Assembly: GCF_028561335.1 (NCBI RefSeq)
Contig: NZ_JAQQTG010000050.1
Span: 62,001-126,000, forward strand
Length of the DNA stretch: 64,000 nt
From: Aequorivita todarodis
GTDB taxonomy: Bacteria; Bacteroidota; Bacteroidia; Flavobacteriales; Flavobacteriaceae
Direction of reading: 5' to 3'
The notes under the pieces are model-generated. The model searched no databases. It saw nothing but the letters and a program-made list of their open reading frames with translations, and had not been told where the DNA came from. The translations under genes and the position numbers were made by a program. Numbering within the stretch: position 1 is the stretch's first letter; every line of letters starts with the position of its first letter. Below, in pieces: positions 8,354 through 15,524 of this stretch.

Positions 8354-9898
8354 ATGTTTACTGATAAAAACTTACAACAAATAAAGAATCACGGGCTTTC
8401 GGAAGCTAAAGTAACACGACAACTCGAAATTTTTGAAGAAGGAATCCCGTTCGCAAATGTTGTTGAACCAGCTTCGGCGGATAATGGCATTGCGGTATTT
8501 TCAGAAAAGGAACAACGCCATTTTGCAGCGCTTTTTGAAGCTGAAAAGGACAGACTTGATTTGCTGAAATTCGTGCCAGCTTCGGGTGCGGCGACGCGAA
8601 TGTTTAAGTTTTTGCATCAGTTTTTGGAGAGTTATGATTTTAATAATGAAGACATCGATGTGTTTCTTCAAAAGCAAGAGAATAGAAATTTGAAAATCTT
8701 TTTTGATTCAATCGAACAATTTGCTTTTTCTTCTTTGGTGAAAGAGAAATTGGAAGCGAAATTTCCCGATTTCGAAAATTTCGAAAAAGGAAAACGCTAC
8801 TATTTCTTCGTAAAGGAAATGCTGGAAGAAAACGGTCTCAATTTCAGCAACACGCCCAAAGGTCTCGTTCCTTTTCACAAATACGGCGAAAATTATGTTA
8901 GCGCTTTTGGCGAGCAATTATACGAAGCAGCTTTTTATGCTAGCTCGAACGGCATAGCCAATTTACATTTTACGGTTTCCGCGGAGCACGAGGAAAAGTT
9001 CAAGAAACGTTACGAAGAAATTCAGGAAACCGTTGAAAATAAAACTGGCGTAAAGTTCAATATTTCCTATTCCTTTCAGAAAAAGGAAACTGATACAGTT
9101 GCCGCAACTACTGAAAACAAAGCTTTTTTAGATGAAAACGACGATTTGGTTTTCCGTCCGTCCGGGCATGGCGCACTTTTGGAAAATTTGAATGAAGTAG
9201 ATGCCGACATCGTTTTTATAAAAAATATTGACAACGTGGTTTCCCAAAATTATGTGGAAACCATCGCTTTTCAGAAAAAAGTGCTCGCCGGAAAATTGCT
9301 TTCATTGCTGCAAAAAATCTTCGGTTTTGTGGAAAAACTTCACGCTGCAAATCCTTCTGACCTGTCCGCCGGGGCGGAAGAAGTTTTGAAAAACGCTTCC
9401 GAGTTTATTTCCGAGGAACTTTTCATAAAAAACACTCCTATATATAAAGAGGAAATTTTGAAAATTTTGGAACGGCCCATCCGCGTTTGCGGGGTTGTTG
9501 AAAATACGGGTGCTCCCGGCGGCGGCCCATTTCTTATAAAAGACAAAAACGGCAATCTTTCCTATCAAATCGTGGAAATGAGCCAGATTGACACCAATAA
9601 TCCGCAACAAAGGGAATTGGTTGAAAAAGCCACACATTTCAATCCGGTTGATTTGGCCTGCGGCCTGCGCAATTATAAAGGCCAAAAGTATGATCTGCTT
9701 CAGTTTTCTGACCCCGATGCGGGTTTTATTTCACATAAATCGTATCACGGAAAACCCATAAAAGCACTGGAGTTGCCCGGACTTTGGAACGGTGCGATGG
9801 CAAACTGGAACACGGTTTTTGTGGAAGTGCCGCTCATCACCTTCAATCCCGTAAAAACGGTAAACGACCTTTTAAATCCCGTACACCAGCCGCAATGA
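8354..9898 (+). CDS. DUF4301 family protein
   Basis: A 514-residue cytoplasmic protein matching the Bacteroidota DUF4301 family. Visible: VPASGAATRMFKFLHQFL near residues 75-92, FHKYGE, RPSGHGALLENLN and a glycine-rich stretch ENTGAPGGGPFLIK near residue 385, which look like nucleotide-sugar-type loops; these families sit near nucleotidyltransferases, but function is not established. It follows the NadR-like gene by one base and overlaps the release-factor-like gene by four bases (ATGA), so it is part of the same operon. A perfect 14-base palindrome TCCGCC-GG-GGCGGA (9365-9378) encodes residues LSAGAE near 338-342 and may be an inserted repeat. Confidence 0.85.
   Translation: MFTDKNLQQIKNHGLSEAKVTRQLEIFEEGIPFANVVEPASADNGIAVFSEKEQRHFAALFEAEKDRLDLLKFVPASGAATRMFKFLHQFLESYDFNNEDIDVFLQKQENRNLKIFFDSIEQFAFSSLVKEKLEAKFPDFENFEKGKRYYFFVKEMLEENGLNFSNTPKGLVPFHKYGENYVSAFGEQLYEAAFYASSNGIANLHFTVSAEHEEKFKKRYEEIQETVENKTGVKFNISYSFQKKETDTVAATTENKAFLDENDDLVFRPSGHGALLENLNEVDADIVFIKNIDNVVSQNYVETIAFQKKVLAGKLLSLLQKIFGFVEKLHAANPSDLSAGAEEVLKNASEFISEELFIKNTPIYKEEILKILERPIRVCGVVENTGAPGGGPFLIKDKNGNLSYQIVEMSQIDTNNPQQRELVEKATHFNPVDLACGLRNYKGQKYDLLQFSDPDAGFISHKSYHGKPIKALELPGLWNGAMANWNTVFVEVPLITFNPVKTVNDLLNPVHQPQ
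9365..9378. repeat. In-frame palindrome TCCGCC-GG-GGCGGA inside DUF4301 gene
   Basis: A perfect inverted repeat with 6-base arms, of higher G+C than the neighbouring gene sequence. A near copy (TCCGCC-CC-GGTGGA) lies between genes at 25855-25868, which supports a dispersed repeat. Confidence 0.55.
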
Positions 9899-10299
9899 AC
9901 ACGGAGCAATTAATTTCTGAACTTTCCTTTAAAGCCATCCGCAGCAGCGGGCCGGGGGGGCAGCACGTGAACAAAACGGCTTCAAAGGTGGAGGTGTCCT
10001 TTAATTTGGAAACTTCCGAAGCGCTTTCGGAAATTGAAAAGGAACGACTTCGTAGCAAACTTTCCACAAAAATTTCTTCCGAAGGAGTCATTACCCTGCA
10101 ATGCGGCGAAACCCGAAGCCAGCACCGCAACAAGGCCATCGTTATTGAAAGGCTTATTGAATTGCTTCAAAAAAACCTGAAAGTCGCAAAACCGCGAAAG
10201 AAAACAAAACCTTCAAAAGGGGCGATTGAAAGACGTTTAAAATCCAAAAAAGAACATGCGCTCAAAAAGTCCAATCGCAAACCTCCAAAAATTGACTAA
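9895..10299 (+). CDS. arfB: Peptidyl-tRNA hydrolase ArfB/YaeJ-type ribosome rescue factor
   Basis: A 134-residue protein from the ATG at 9895, which overlaps the DUF4301 stop as ATGA. It carries the catalytic GGQ loop in SSGPGGQHVNKTASKVEVSFNL, followed by TRSQHRNKA, and ends in a lysine/arginine-rich tail (KPRKKTKPSKGAIERRLKSKK...). Known: ArfB (YaeJ) inserts this basic tail into the empty mRNA channel of stalled ribosomes and its GGQ hydrolyses the peptidyl-tRNA. The length and the lack of a codon-recognition domain distinguish it from RF1/RF2; a stand-alone PrfH-like role is less likely because PrfH is longer. Confidence 0.9.
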   Translation: MNTEQLISELSFKAIRSSGPGGQHVNKTASKVEVSFNLETSEALSEIEKERLRSKLSTKISSEGVITLQCGETRSQHRNKAIVIERLIELLQKNLKVAKPRKKTKPSKGAIERRLKSKKEHALKKSNRKPPKID

Positions 10300-10614
10300 T
10301 GATTCCGCATTTGCTCCCTTTAGGGCTGGGGTATCAGTTTCTACTCTCTTTAGGGTCGGGATTTTCTACTCCCTTTAGGGCCGGCGTAAAAAATTAAAGA
10401 ATTTTACACAACAACTGTGTAATTTTTACACAACTGTGCTTTCCATTACACACTTTTTAGAAAATTCAATAATATTCAAAATCGAATAAATCACTGTTGT
10501 TCAGTGTTTTGAGGAATATTTCTATCGCCTTTTTTCTGTGGCACTACTTTTTCTATATACAAGGCAACAAACAAACTTAGAAACGAATAAATAATTTTTT
10601 AAAAACAAAAAACA
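10300..10614. other. Intergenic region with CCCTTTAGGG repeats and small inverted repeats
   Basis: 315 bases without a gene. It opens with three diverged copies of a unit centred on (C)TCCCTTTAGGG followed by a G-rich tail (10313-10384). Next come TTACACA-ACAAC-TGTGTAA (10404-10422), a related ACACAACTGTG string, and CACTG-TTGTT-CAGTG (10492-10506). The last 60 bases before the ATG at 10615 are A-rich leader. The inverted repeats could be operators or hairpins; no RNA family is recognised. Confidence 0.5.
10313..10384 (+). repeat. Three copies of a CTCCCTTTAGGG-GGGG unit
   Basis: Units beginning TGCTCCCTTTAGGG, TACTCTCTTTAGGG and TACTCCCTTTAGGG, each followed by a variable C/TGGG tail and a short spacer. 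Each contains a CCCTTTAGGG near-palindrome. They lie just after the arfB stop. Confidence 0.65.
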
Positions 10615-11049
10615 ATGAAAAAGTTAATTTTAAGCACAGCAATCGTATTGGGAGGTTTAACCGCAGCAACCGCGCAAGATAAAGAGCCAACTGCAATGAA
10701 CGAGCAAAAACAAACTGCCGTTGAAGCGCAAGTGGAAAACAGAATTGAAGCCGCCCAAGACGCCGATGCCGTTGTTGAAACAGAAGCTACAGTTGCAACA
10801 GATGCCGCAACTGCTGAAATTGCCGCAACTGATGTTGCCCAAGACTATAAAGAAGTTAAAGCTTCTGAAGTGCCACAAGCCGTTCAAGATGCCGTAGCTA
10901 AGGATTTTAGCGGTGCCACTATTTCTAAGGCTTATGTGAATGCACAGGGAGACTATAAAATCGAGCTTGCCACTGCCGATGCCAAAAAAGCAACGGTGTA
11001 TGCAAACGCAAAAGGCGAGTGGATTAAAAATGAATTAAAGAAGCAGTAA
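10615..11049 (+). CDS. Small secreted protein with C-terminal PepSY-like domain
   Basis: A 144-residue exported protein. The first 20 residues (MKKLILSTAIVLGGLTAATAQ) form a signal peptide. A low-complexity Ala/Glu/Thr-rich linker (about 30-80) leads to a C-terminal segment with VPQAVQDAVAKDFSGATISKAY and GDYKIELATADAKKATVYANAKGEW, the strand-helix pattern of PepSY-like/DUF2874 periplasmic proteins. Function is not known. It has a long upstream region (315 bases) and its own terminator (11082-11112), so it is probably a monocistronic, regulated transcript. The composition of the linker resembles many abundant flavobacterial envelope proteins. Confidence 0.75.
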   Translation: MKKLILSTAIVLGGLTAATAQDKEPTAMNEQKQTAVEAQVENRIEAAQDADAVVETEATVATDAATAEIAATDVAQDYKEVKASEVPQAVQDAVAKDFSGATISKAYVNAQGDYKIELATADAKKATVYANAKGEWIKNELKKQ

Positions 11050-11081
11050 GCTGCGGGTATTTTAGATTCAATACTTCTGGG

Positions 11082-11113
11082 AAAGGCGTCCATAAATTGG
11101 GCGCCTTTTTTTA
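11082..11113 (+). terminator. Intrinsic terminator after the small secreted protein
   Basis: Near-palindrome AAGGCGTCC-ATAAATT-GGGCGCCTT followed by seven T, 32 bases after the stop codon. Confidence 0.85.
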
Positions 11114-11173
11114 TGATAAATTTAAAGTTTGCCCAGCCATATACTCACTATTTTTACGTTCTCAGAAAACGTA

Positions 11174-12535
11174 ATGGCGCAGCAAATACATATAGTTGAA
11201 GACGATGTAGCTTTTGGAAAAATGCTCACTTCTTTTTTGGAACGAAAAGGTTTTAATGTCTCTGTTTCGCTTTCAGGCGAAAATGCCCGAAAAACCATTT
11301 CTGAAAACAAGTTCGATTTGCTGATAACCGATTTAAAACTGCCGGATGACTCGGGTCTTGACTTGCTTGAATTTTCCCAAAAAACTTCCCCAAACACCAA
11401 AGTGATTTTAATGACGGGTTATGCCGAAGTGGATACCGCGGTAAAAGCCATAAAAAAAGGGGCGTTGGATTATATCTCGAAGCCGTTTCGGCCAGAGGAA
11501 TTGTTGATGATTATTGAAGCGGATTCTCAAAATATAGGATCTTCGGAAGAGCCCGTTTCAGAAACTATTGAGCCGAAACAACCTGCTTCCCAACCAACTT
11601 CTGAAAAGCCCAAATTTGTCATCGGCATCAGCGAATCCTCCAAAAAATTCAACGAATATTTAAAGCTGGTCGGGCCAACGGATATGTGCGTTCTTATTCA
11701 AGGTGAAAGCGGAACTGGAAAGGAAGTTGCAGCAAAAGCAATCCACAATTATAGTTCCCGAAAGGACAAAAATTTTGTGGCCGTGGACTGCGGCGCCATT
11801 CCGAAAGAGATTGCGGCGAGCGAATTTTTCGGTCACGTAAAGGGAAGTTTTACCGGCGCGGTAAATGACAAAAAAGGCCATTTTGAAGCTGCCGATGGCG
11901 GAACTCTTTTTTTGGATGAAGTAGGAAATCTTTCTTATGAAAACCAAATTCAATTACTTCGTGCTTTGCAGGAACGCCGCATAAAACCCGTGGGCAGCAA
12001 TACCGAAATTGAAGTGGATGTCCGAATACTTTCCGCCACCAACGAAGATTTGCTGAAAGCCGTTTCCGAAGGGAAATTTCGCGAAGATTTGTACCATCGT
12101 TTGAATGAATTCTCCATCCACATTCCATCGCTGCACGAACGGAAAGAGGATCTTTTTCTGTTTATTGAATACTTTTTAAATGAAGCGAACAAATCTTTGG
12201 GAAAGGAAGTAATCGGGCTTTCGAAAGAAGTGGAAGAAGCCTTTAAAAACTACGCTTGGCCGGGCAATTTGCGCGAGTTGAAAAACGTAATCAAGCGCTC
12301 TGTTTTGTTGACCAATTCCCGATTGATTCCGTTGGAAGTAATTCCACGGGAAGTTTTGTTTGCTGAAAACACGAAAAAGCAAACCGTAGATTTTTCAAAG
12401 GAAAGCAACGAAAAGCAACTTATTTTGAACGCTTTAAAGGAAGCCGATTTCAATAAAACCAAAGCCGCAAAACTGCTGAACATTACCCGCAAAACGCTTT
12501 ATAACAAACTGGAACATTATCAAATAGATTTGTAA
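11174..12535 (+). CDS. Sigma-54-dependent response regulator (NtrC family)
   Basis: A 453-residue regulator with three domains. The receiver starts IHIVEDDVAFGKML and has the phospho-acceptor in LLITDLKLPDDSG. An AAA+ sigma-54 activator domain follows, with GESGTGKEVAAKAIH (Walker A), the sigma-54 contact loop GSFTGA, DGGTLFLDEVG (Walker B) and a WPGNLRELKN sensor-2 segment. A Fis-type helix-turn-helix closes the protein (LILNALKEADFNKTKAAKLLNI). The ATG at 11174 places the receiver correctly; a TTG at 11129 would add 15 unconserved residues. It is convergent with the hybrid kinase (two-base gap at the ends), a probable signalling partner. Targets are promoters with GG-N10-GC sites, none identified here. 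Confidence 0.93.
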   Translation: MAQQIHIVEDDVAFGKMLTSFLERKGFNVSVSLSGENARKTISENKFDLLITDLKLPDDSGLDLLEFSQKTSPNTKVILMTGYAEVDTAVKAIKKGALDYISKPFRPEELLMIIEADSQNIGSSEEPVSETIEPKQPASQPTSEKPKFVIGISESSKKFNEYLKLVGPTDMCVLIQGESGTGKEVAAKAIHNYSSRKDKNFVAVDCGAIPKEIAASEFFGHVKGSFTGAVNDKKGHFEAADGGTLFLDEVGNLSYENQIQLLRALQERRIKPVGSNTEIEVDVRILSATNEDLLKAVSEGKFREDLYHRLNEFSIHIPSLHERKEDLFLFIEYFLNEANKSLGKEVIGLSKEVEEAFKNYAWPGNLRELKNVIKRSVLLTNSRLIPLEVIPREVLFAENTKKQTVDFSKESNEKQLILNALKEADFNKTKAAKLLNITRKTLYNKLEHYQIDL

Positions 12536-12537
12536 AA

Positions 12538-14997
12538 TCAGCTATTAGAAAGCGCATTTTGTAAATCCCGAATGTTCAAAATAAGCTTCTCAAAATCCAT
12601 CTTCATTCCCACAGGTACAATTGTTTCGGCAGTGTAATCCTCCATTTTTTCGAGAATGGGAATCACCTCTTTTGCCTTTAATTGGCGGAACATCGTGAGC
12701 ATTCGATGGGCAATTTCAGAAATAGTTTTTATGTCATTTTCGGCAATTGAATTTTTGATTTGCTGCAGATCTTTTTCGGTTTGGGCGTTGAAAACCTCAA
12801 GCACTTCTTCCAAGGCTTCGGGCGTATTCAAAAAGGATTTTAAAAGGGAAAGGTCGAATTTTCCATTGTCTGTGGAATTCGATTTGAAAATTTCATCCAC
12901 AATTTTTTCTTCCAAAAAATTCCTGCGGTTTGGAAAAATGCGCTCCAAAACCGCAACCAGTTTCTGTTTTGAAAAGGGTTTCGGCAGCATTTCAGAAAAC
13001 CCTTTTTTGAGGTAGAAATCGCGGCTGTGAGCCCTACTTCCCGTCATTGCTATTACGGGCTGATTTTTATAGGAATTTACTTCTCCATTTTTCAGGTTTT
13101 CCAAAACAGTAAAACCGTCGGTTTTGGGCATTTGGATATCTGTTAAAACGAAATCGAAATCCGAACCGGTTCGAAAACTCTCATAACTTTCAAATGCTTC
13201 CGAAGCAATATCCATCTGTTCAAAAATTTCCTGTAAAAGTGCGCGCATCGACTGGTCATCGTCTATAATTACGGCTTTCAGACCTTCAAACGAAATGTGT
13301 TCCTTCGGAATGGTTTTCGTCAAAATCCTATCTGAATTTTTCAGCGGAAGGGTTAAAATAAAGTTGCTTCCTTCCCCCAAAACACTTTCCACCTTTAGGC
13401 TTCCGCCCAAAAGTTCGGTGAGTTTTTTTGAAATTGCCAATCCTAAACCACTACCGCCAAATTTGTGTGCTATCTCTGTTTCGGCCTGTGTAAATTCGTC
13501 GAAAATAAGTTGCTGTTTTTCTTCGGAAATGCCAATTCCAGTATCGATTACGGAGATTTTTATTTTGGAAATTTTTGGAACACTGAGCGCAGTCGAAGTG
13601 TCAAGTTCTTCAACCTTAATTTCAACGCTTCCATTTTCGGTAAATTTGAAAGCATTGCCGACGAGATTATTTATAATCTGCCGAATCCGCAGCGGGTCGC
13701 TTTCATAAATTTTGCTTTTGATTTCCTGCGAAATGGAAAACTTCAAATCGACAGCTTTCTGTGGAAACTGCTGTTTTACAGCATTTCCGGCTTCAATGAT
13801 AATATTTTCCAAAGAAAAGGGAACACTTTCAATGGGCAATTTTCCCGCTTCCAATTTGGAGAAATCCAACAAATCATCCACCAAATGTGAAATGAAATGC
13901 GAGCTGGAAATAATTTGTGCCAAATAGTATTTCTGTTTTTCCGAAAGGGTTGAATTTTCAAATAATTCGGAATAGCCGCTGATGGTATTCAAAGGCGTTT
14001 TTAAATCGTGGCTTACGGTGGAAATAAGCTGTTCGCGGCTTTTCAAAAGCGATTCCGCATAATTTTTGGATTCTTCCAAATTCTTTTTAAACCGTTCCGC
14101 CCTAAAAAAATCTGAAAGGATAAAATACGAAAACAGCAAAACCACGATACCGCCCAAAATTCCGGCAAACTTCAGGATTTCCTTGGTGCGTTCCATGGAT
14201 TTTGCCCGCTGCTGCTTTTCCAGATTATTGTTCTTTGTAATTTCACGGTCAAAACTGGCGATGATCTCGCGCAAACGCTCAGAAATATTGAGATCGTTGC
14301 GAATCAATTCGTTCTCTTTTTGTATCAACGATTCACGAATTCGCGAATTTTCCTTTTTCGCCTCGGCAACAATATACCGTGCGGCAACGAGCATGGAATC
14401 CACGGTTTTCGACTTGACGGTGGATGTGTCGCGTGCAGCATCACTGTTGAGATAATCGGCATATTTCTGCCAAATCCTGCGTTCGCGCGGTTTCAATTTT
14501 GACGGATTTCTGATTAACGACTCCACCGAATTCAAGCCTACGGAAGCTTCCAGTTTACGCACCTCGCGCATAATATCGTCCAGCGAGGTATCTTTTTGGT
14601 TCGTCAAACGAAGAATTCGCAATTGTTCAATGTTTCGGTTCTTTTCCTTGAGCAGCGATTTTACGCTATCCAATTGTTTTATTTGAAAATCGTTGGTGGT
14701 AAGCGATTTTATCTCGTCTATTTTTCTGAAAAGCGAATCGGTCTTCGCCATATATTTTTCAAAATCTTCATCGCTTTCGGTTAAAAGCGCGAGCCTCGAA
14801 AAGCCATCGGTTTCGTAAACCAAATTGATGAGGGTTCCGGTTTCAATAAACTTTTTTTCGCCTGTGGTTTCATTGGATTCCGCAGTAAAATTTTTGAATT
14901 CGGAATATAAAAAAAAGCCCACTAACACAGCCAAAGCCCCCAAAACAAGGTAGCTGAGGATGATTTTAAAGGTGAATTTGTTTCTTGAAGTGGCCAT
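12538..14997 (-). CDS. Hybrid sensor histidine kinase with receiver and HPt domains
   Basis: An 819-residue inner-membrane kinase. TM1 lies at about 10-30 (ILSYLVLGALAVLVGFFLY), a mostly helical, charged sensor follows to about 270, and TM2 is FAGILGGIVVLLFSYFILSDF. The HisKA motif is TVSHDLKTPLNTISGY (His near 330), then come HATPase boxes (NLVGNAFKFTENGS, VIDTGIGI, FGGSGLGLAIS), a receiver (VIIDDDQSMRALL, LTDIQMPKTDG, Asp near 618) and an HPt (ISEIAHRMLTMF, near 766). The full His-Asp-His relay is intact and could feed the neighbouring sigma-54 regulator. Oddity: residues about 466-473 (DTSTALSV) between two HATPase strands derive from an inserted palindrome (13580-13601). Confidence 0.92.
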   Translation of the reverse strand: MATSRNKFTFKIILSYLVLGALAVLVGFFLYSEFKNFTAESNETTGEKKFIETGTLINLVYETDGFSRLALLTESDEDFEKYMAKTDSLFRKIDEIKSLTTNDFQIKQLDSVKSLLKEKNRNIEQLRILRLTNQKDTSLDDIMREVRKLEASVGLNSVESLIRNPSKLKPRERRIWQKYADYLNSDAARDTSTVKSKTVDSMLVAARYIVAEAKKENSRIRESLIQKENELIRNDLNISERLREIIASFDREITKNNNLEKQQRAKSMERTKEILKFAGILGGIVVLLFSYFILSDFFRAERFKKNLEESKNYAESLLKSREQLISTVSHDLKTPLNTISGYSELFENSTLSEKQKYYLAQIISSSHFISHLVDDLLDFSKLEAGKLPIESVPFSLENIIIEAGNAVKQQFPQKAVDLKFSISQEIKSKIYESDPLRIRQIINNLVGNAFKFTENGSVEIKVEELDTSTALSVPKISKIKISVIDTGIGISEEKQQLIFDEFTQAETEIAHKFGGSGLGLAISKKLTELLGGSLKVESVLGEGSNFILTLPLKNSDRILTKTIPKEHISFEGLKAVIIDDDQSMRALLQEIFEQMDIASEAFESYESFRTGSDFDFVLTDIQMPKTDGFTVLENLKNGEVNSYKNQPVIAMTGSRAHSRDFYLKKGFSEMLPKPFSKQKLVAVLERIFPNRRNFLEEKIVDEIFKSNSTDNGKFDLSLLKSFLNTPEALEEVLEVFNAQTEKDLQQIKNSIAENDIKTISEIAHRMLTMFRQLKAKEVIPILEKMEDYTAETIVPVGMKMDFEKLILNIRDLQNALSNS
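13580..13601. repeat. In-frame palindromic repeat inside the hybrid kinase gene
   Basis: Arms ACACT...AGTGT with inner CTGAG/CGAAG halves (core GCGCAGTCGA). I recognise this string as a palindrome dispersed in many flavobacterial genomes (established from general familiarity, not a search). It encodes DTSTALSV in the ATPase domain without breaking the frame. Confidence 0.6.
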
Positions 14998-15060
14998 CGT
15001 TCAAATGTAAAGAGGAATGAAATGGGGAAGTATTAAGGTTTTGATAAAAGTTGAGGTAAA

Positions 15061-15169
15061 AACATCCCTCCCAGCCTCCCTTCAAGGGGAGGAGTTTGAT
15101 TTGAATTTAATTTATGATTTGAGTACAACAGAAAAAGTCTCCCTTTGAAGGGAGATTTAGAGGGATGTT
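15061..15169. repeat. Palindromic MITE-like element, 109 bases, AACATCCCT ends
   Basis: Perfect 9-base terminal inverted repeats AACATCCCT (15061-15069) and AGGGATGTT (15161-15169) enclose two hairpins, CCTCCC-TTCAA-GGGGAGG and CTCCCTT-TGA-AGGGAG, and an A/T-rich centre. Same family as 6844-6914. It lies between the kinase start and the riboswitch promoter. Confidence 0.85.
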
Positions 15170-15245
15170 TAGAGCTTATAGTTTGGATTATTTTGTAAAT
15201 CTATATTACTATTTAAAAAGCCCACATTATAAATAAAAGGAATTG

Positions 15246-15253
15246 TATATTTG
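15246..15253 (+). promoter_or_regulatory. Promoter -7 box TATATTTG for the TPP riboswitch transcript
   Basis: Perfect match to TAnnTTTG. The expected start at about 15259-15260 is right at the 5' side of the aptamer. Confidence 0.65.
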
Positions 15254-15257
15254 CCGA

Positions 15258-15412
15258 ACATCTCAAAGGGGTGCAGATTTTAGTTATGGGTTATGAGTTA
15301 TGGGTTATGGGTTGAAAAAACTCTGAACTCTGAACTCAAAACTCTGAACTCGAAGAAGCTGAGATTATACCCAAAGAACCTGGGCGGGTAATGCCGCCAA
15401 GGGATACAAATA
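15258..15412 (+). ncRNA. TPP (THI-box) riboswitch aptamer
   Basis: Conserved aptamer strings are present in order: GGGGTGC (15268-15274), GCTGAGATTATACCC (15358-15372), GAACCTG, then GGCGGGTAATGCCGCC and AAGGGATA, corresponding to the canonical GCUGAGA...ACCUGA...GGnUAAUGCCnGC...AGGGA set. Known: TPP binding represses the downstream gene. The variable arm between GGGGTGC and GCTGAGA is long (83 bases) and consists of two 7-base tandem arrays (15284-15311 and 15321-15355) that can pair. A terminator (15419-15459) follows as expression platform, and the regulated gene is the TonB-dependent receptor at 15525. Confidence 0.93.
15284..15355 (+). repeat. Two facing 7-base tandem arrays in the riboswitch arm
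   Basis: Array A is TTATGGG, TTATGAG, TTATGGG, TTATGGG (15284-15311). Array B is CTCTGAA, CTCTGAA, CTCAAAA, CTCTGAA, CTCGAAG (15321-15355). They are separated by TTGAAAAAA. GGGUU of A can pair with AACUC of B in every unit (with one G-U), giving a periodic imperfect stem. Confidence 0.85.
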
Positions 15413-15418
15413 GGAACC

Positions 15419-15459
15419 CCCTGTAATATTGCACGACGCAATGTTTTCAGGGTTTTTTT
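15419..15459 (+). terminator. Riboswitch expression-platform terminator
   Basis: Stem CCCTG...TATTGC-ACGAC-GCAATG...CAGGG followed by seven T (15453-15459), immediately after the aptamer. It fits ligand-controlled premature termination. Confidence 0.8.
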
Positions 15460-15524
15460 ATATAAACCATTTAACAAACCAAGAATAACGCCCCTTTTAT
15501 TCGTAAAAATTTAAAAAATTACGA

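Noticed and set aside
10313-10384. CTCCCTTTAGGG units as a mini CRISPR
   Set aside because: Only three diverged units with spacers of unequal and very short length.
14066-14455. Plus-strand open frame inside the hybrid kinase gene
   Set aside because: Shadow of the kinase frame; composition and lack of motifs do not support a gene.
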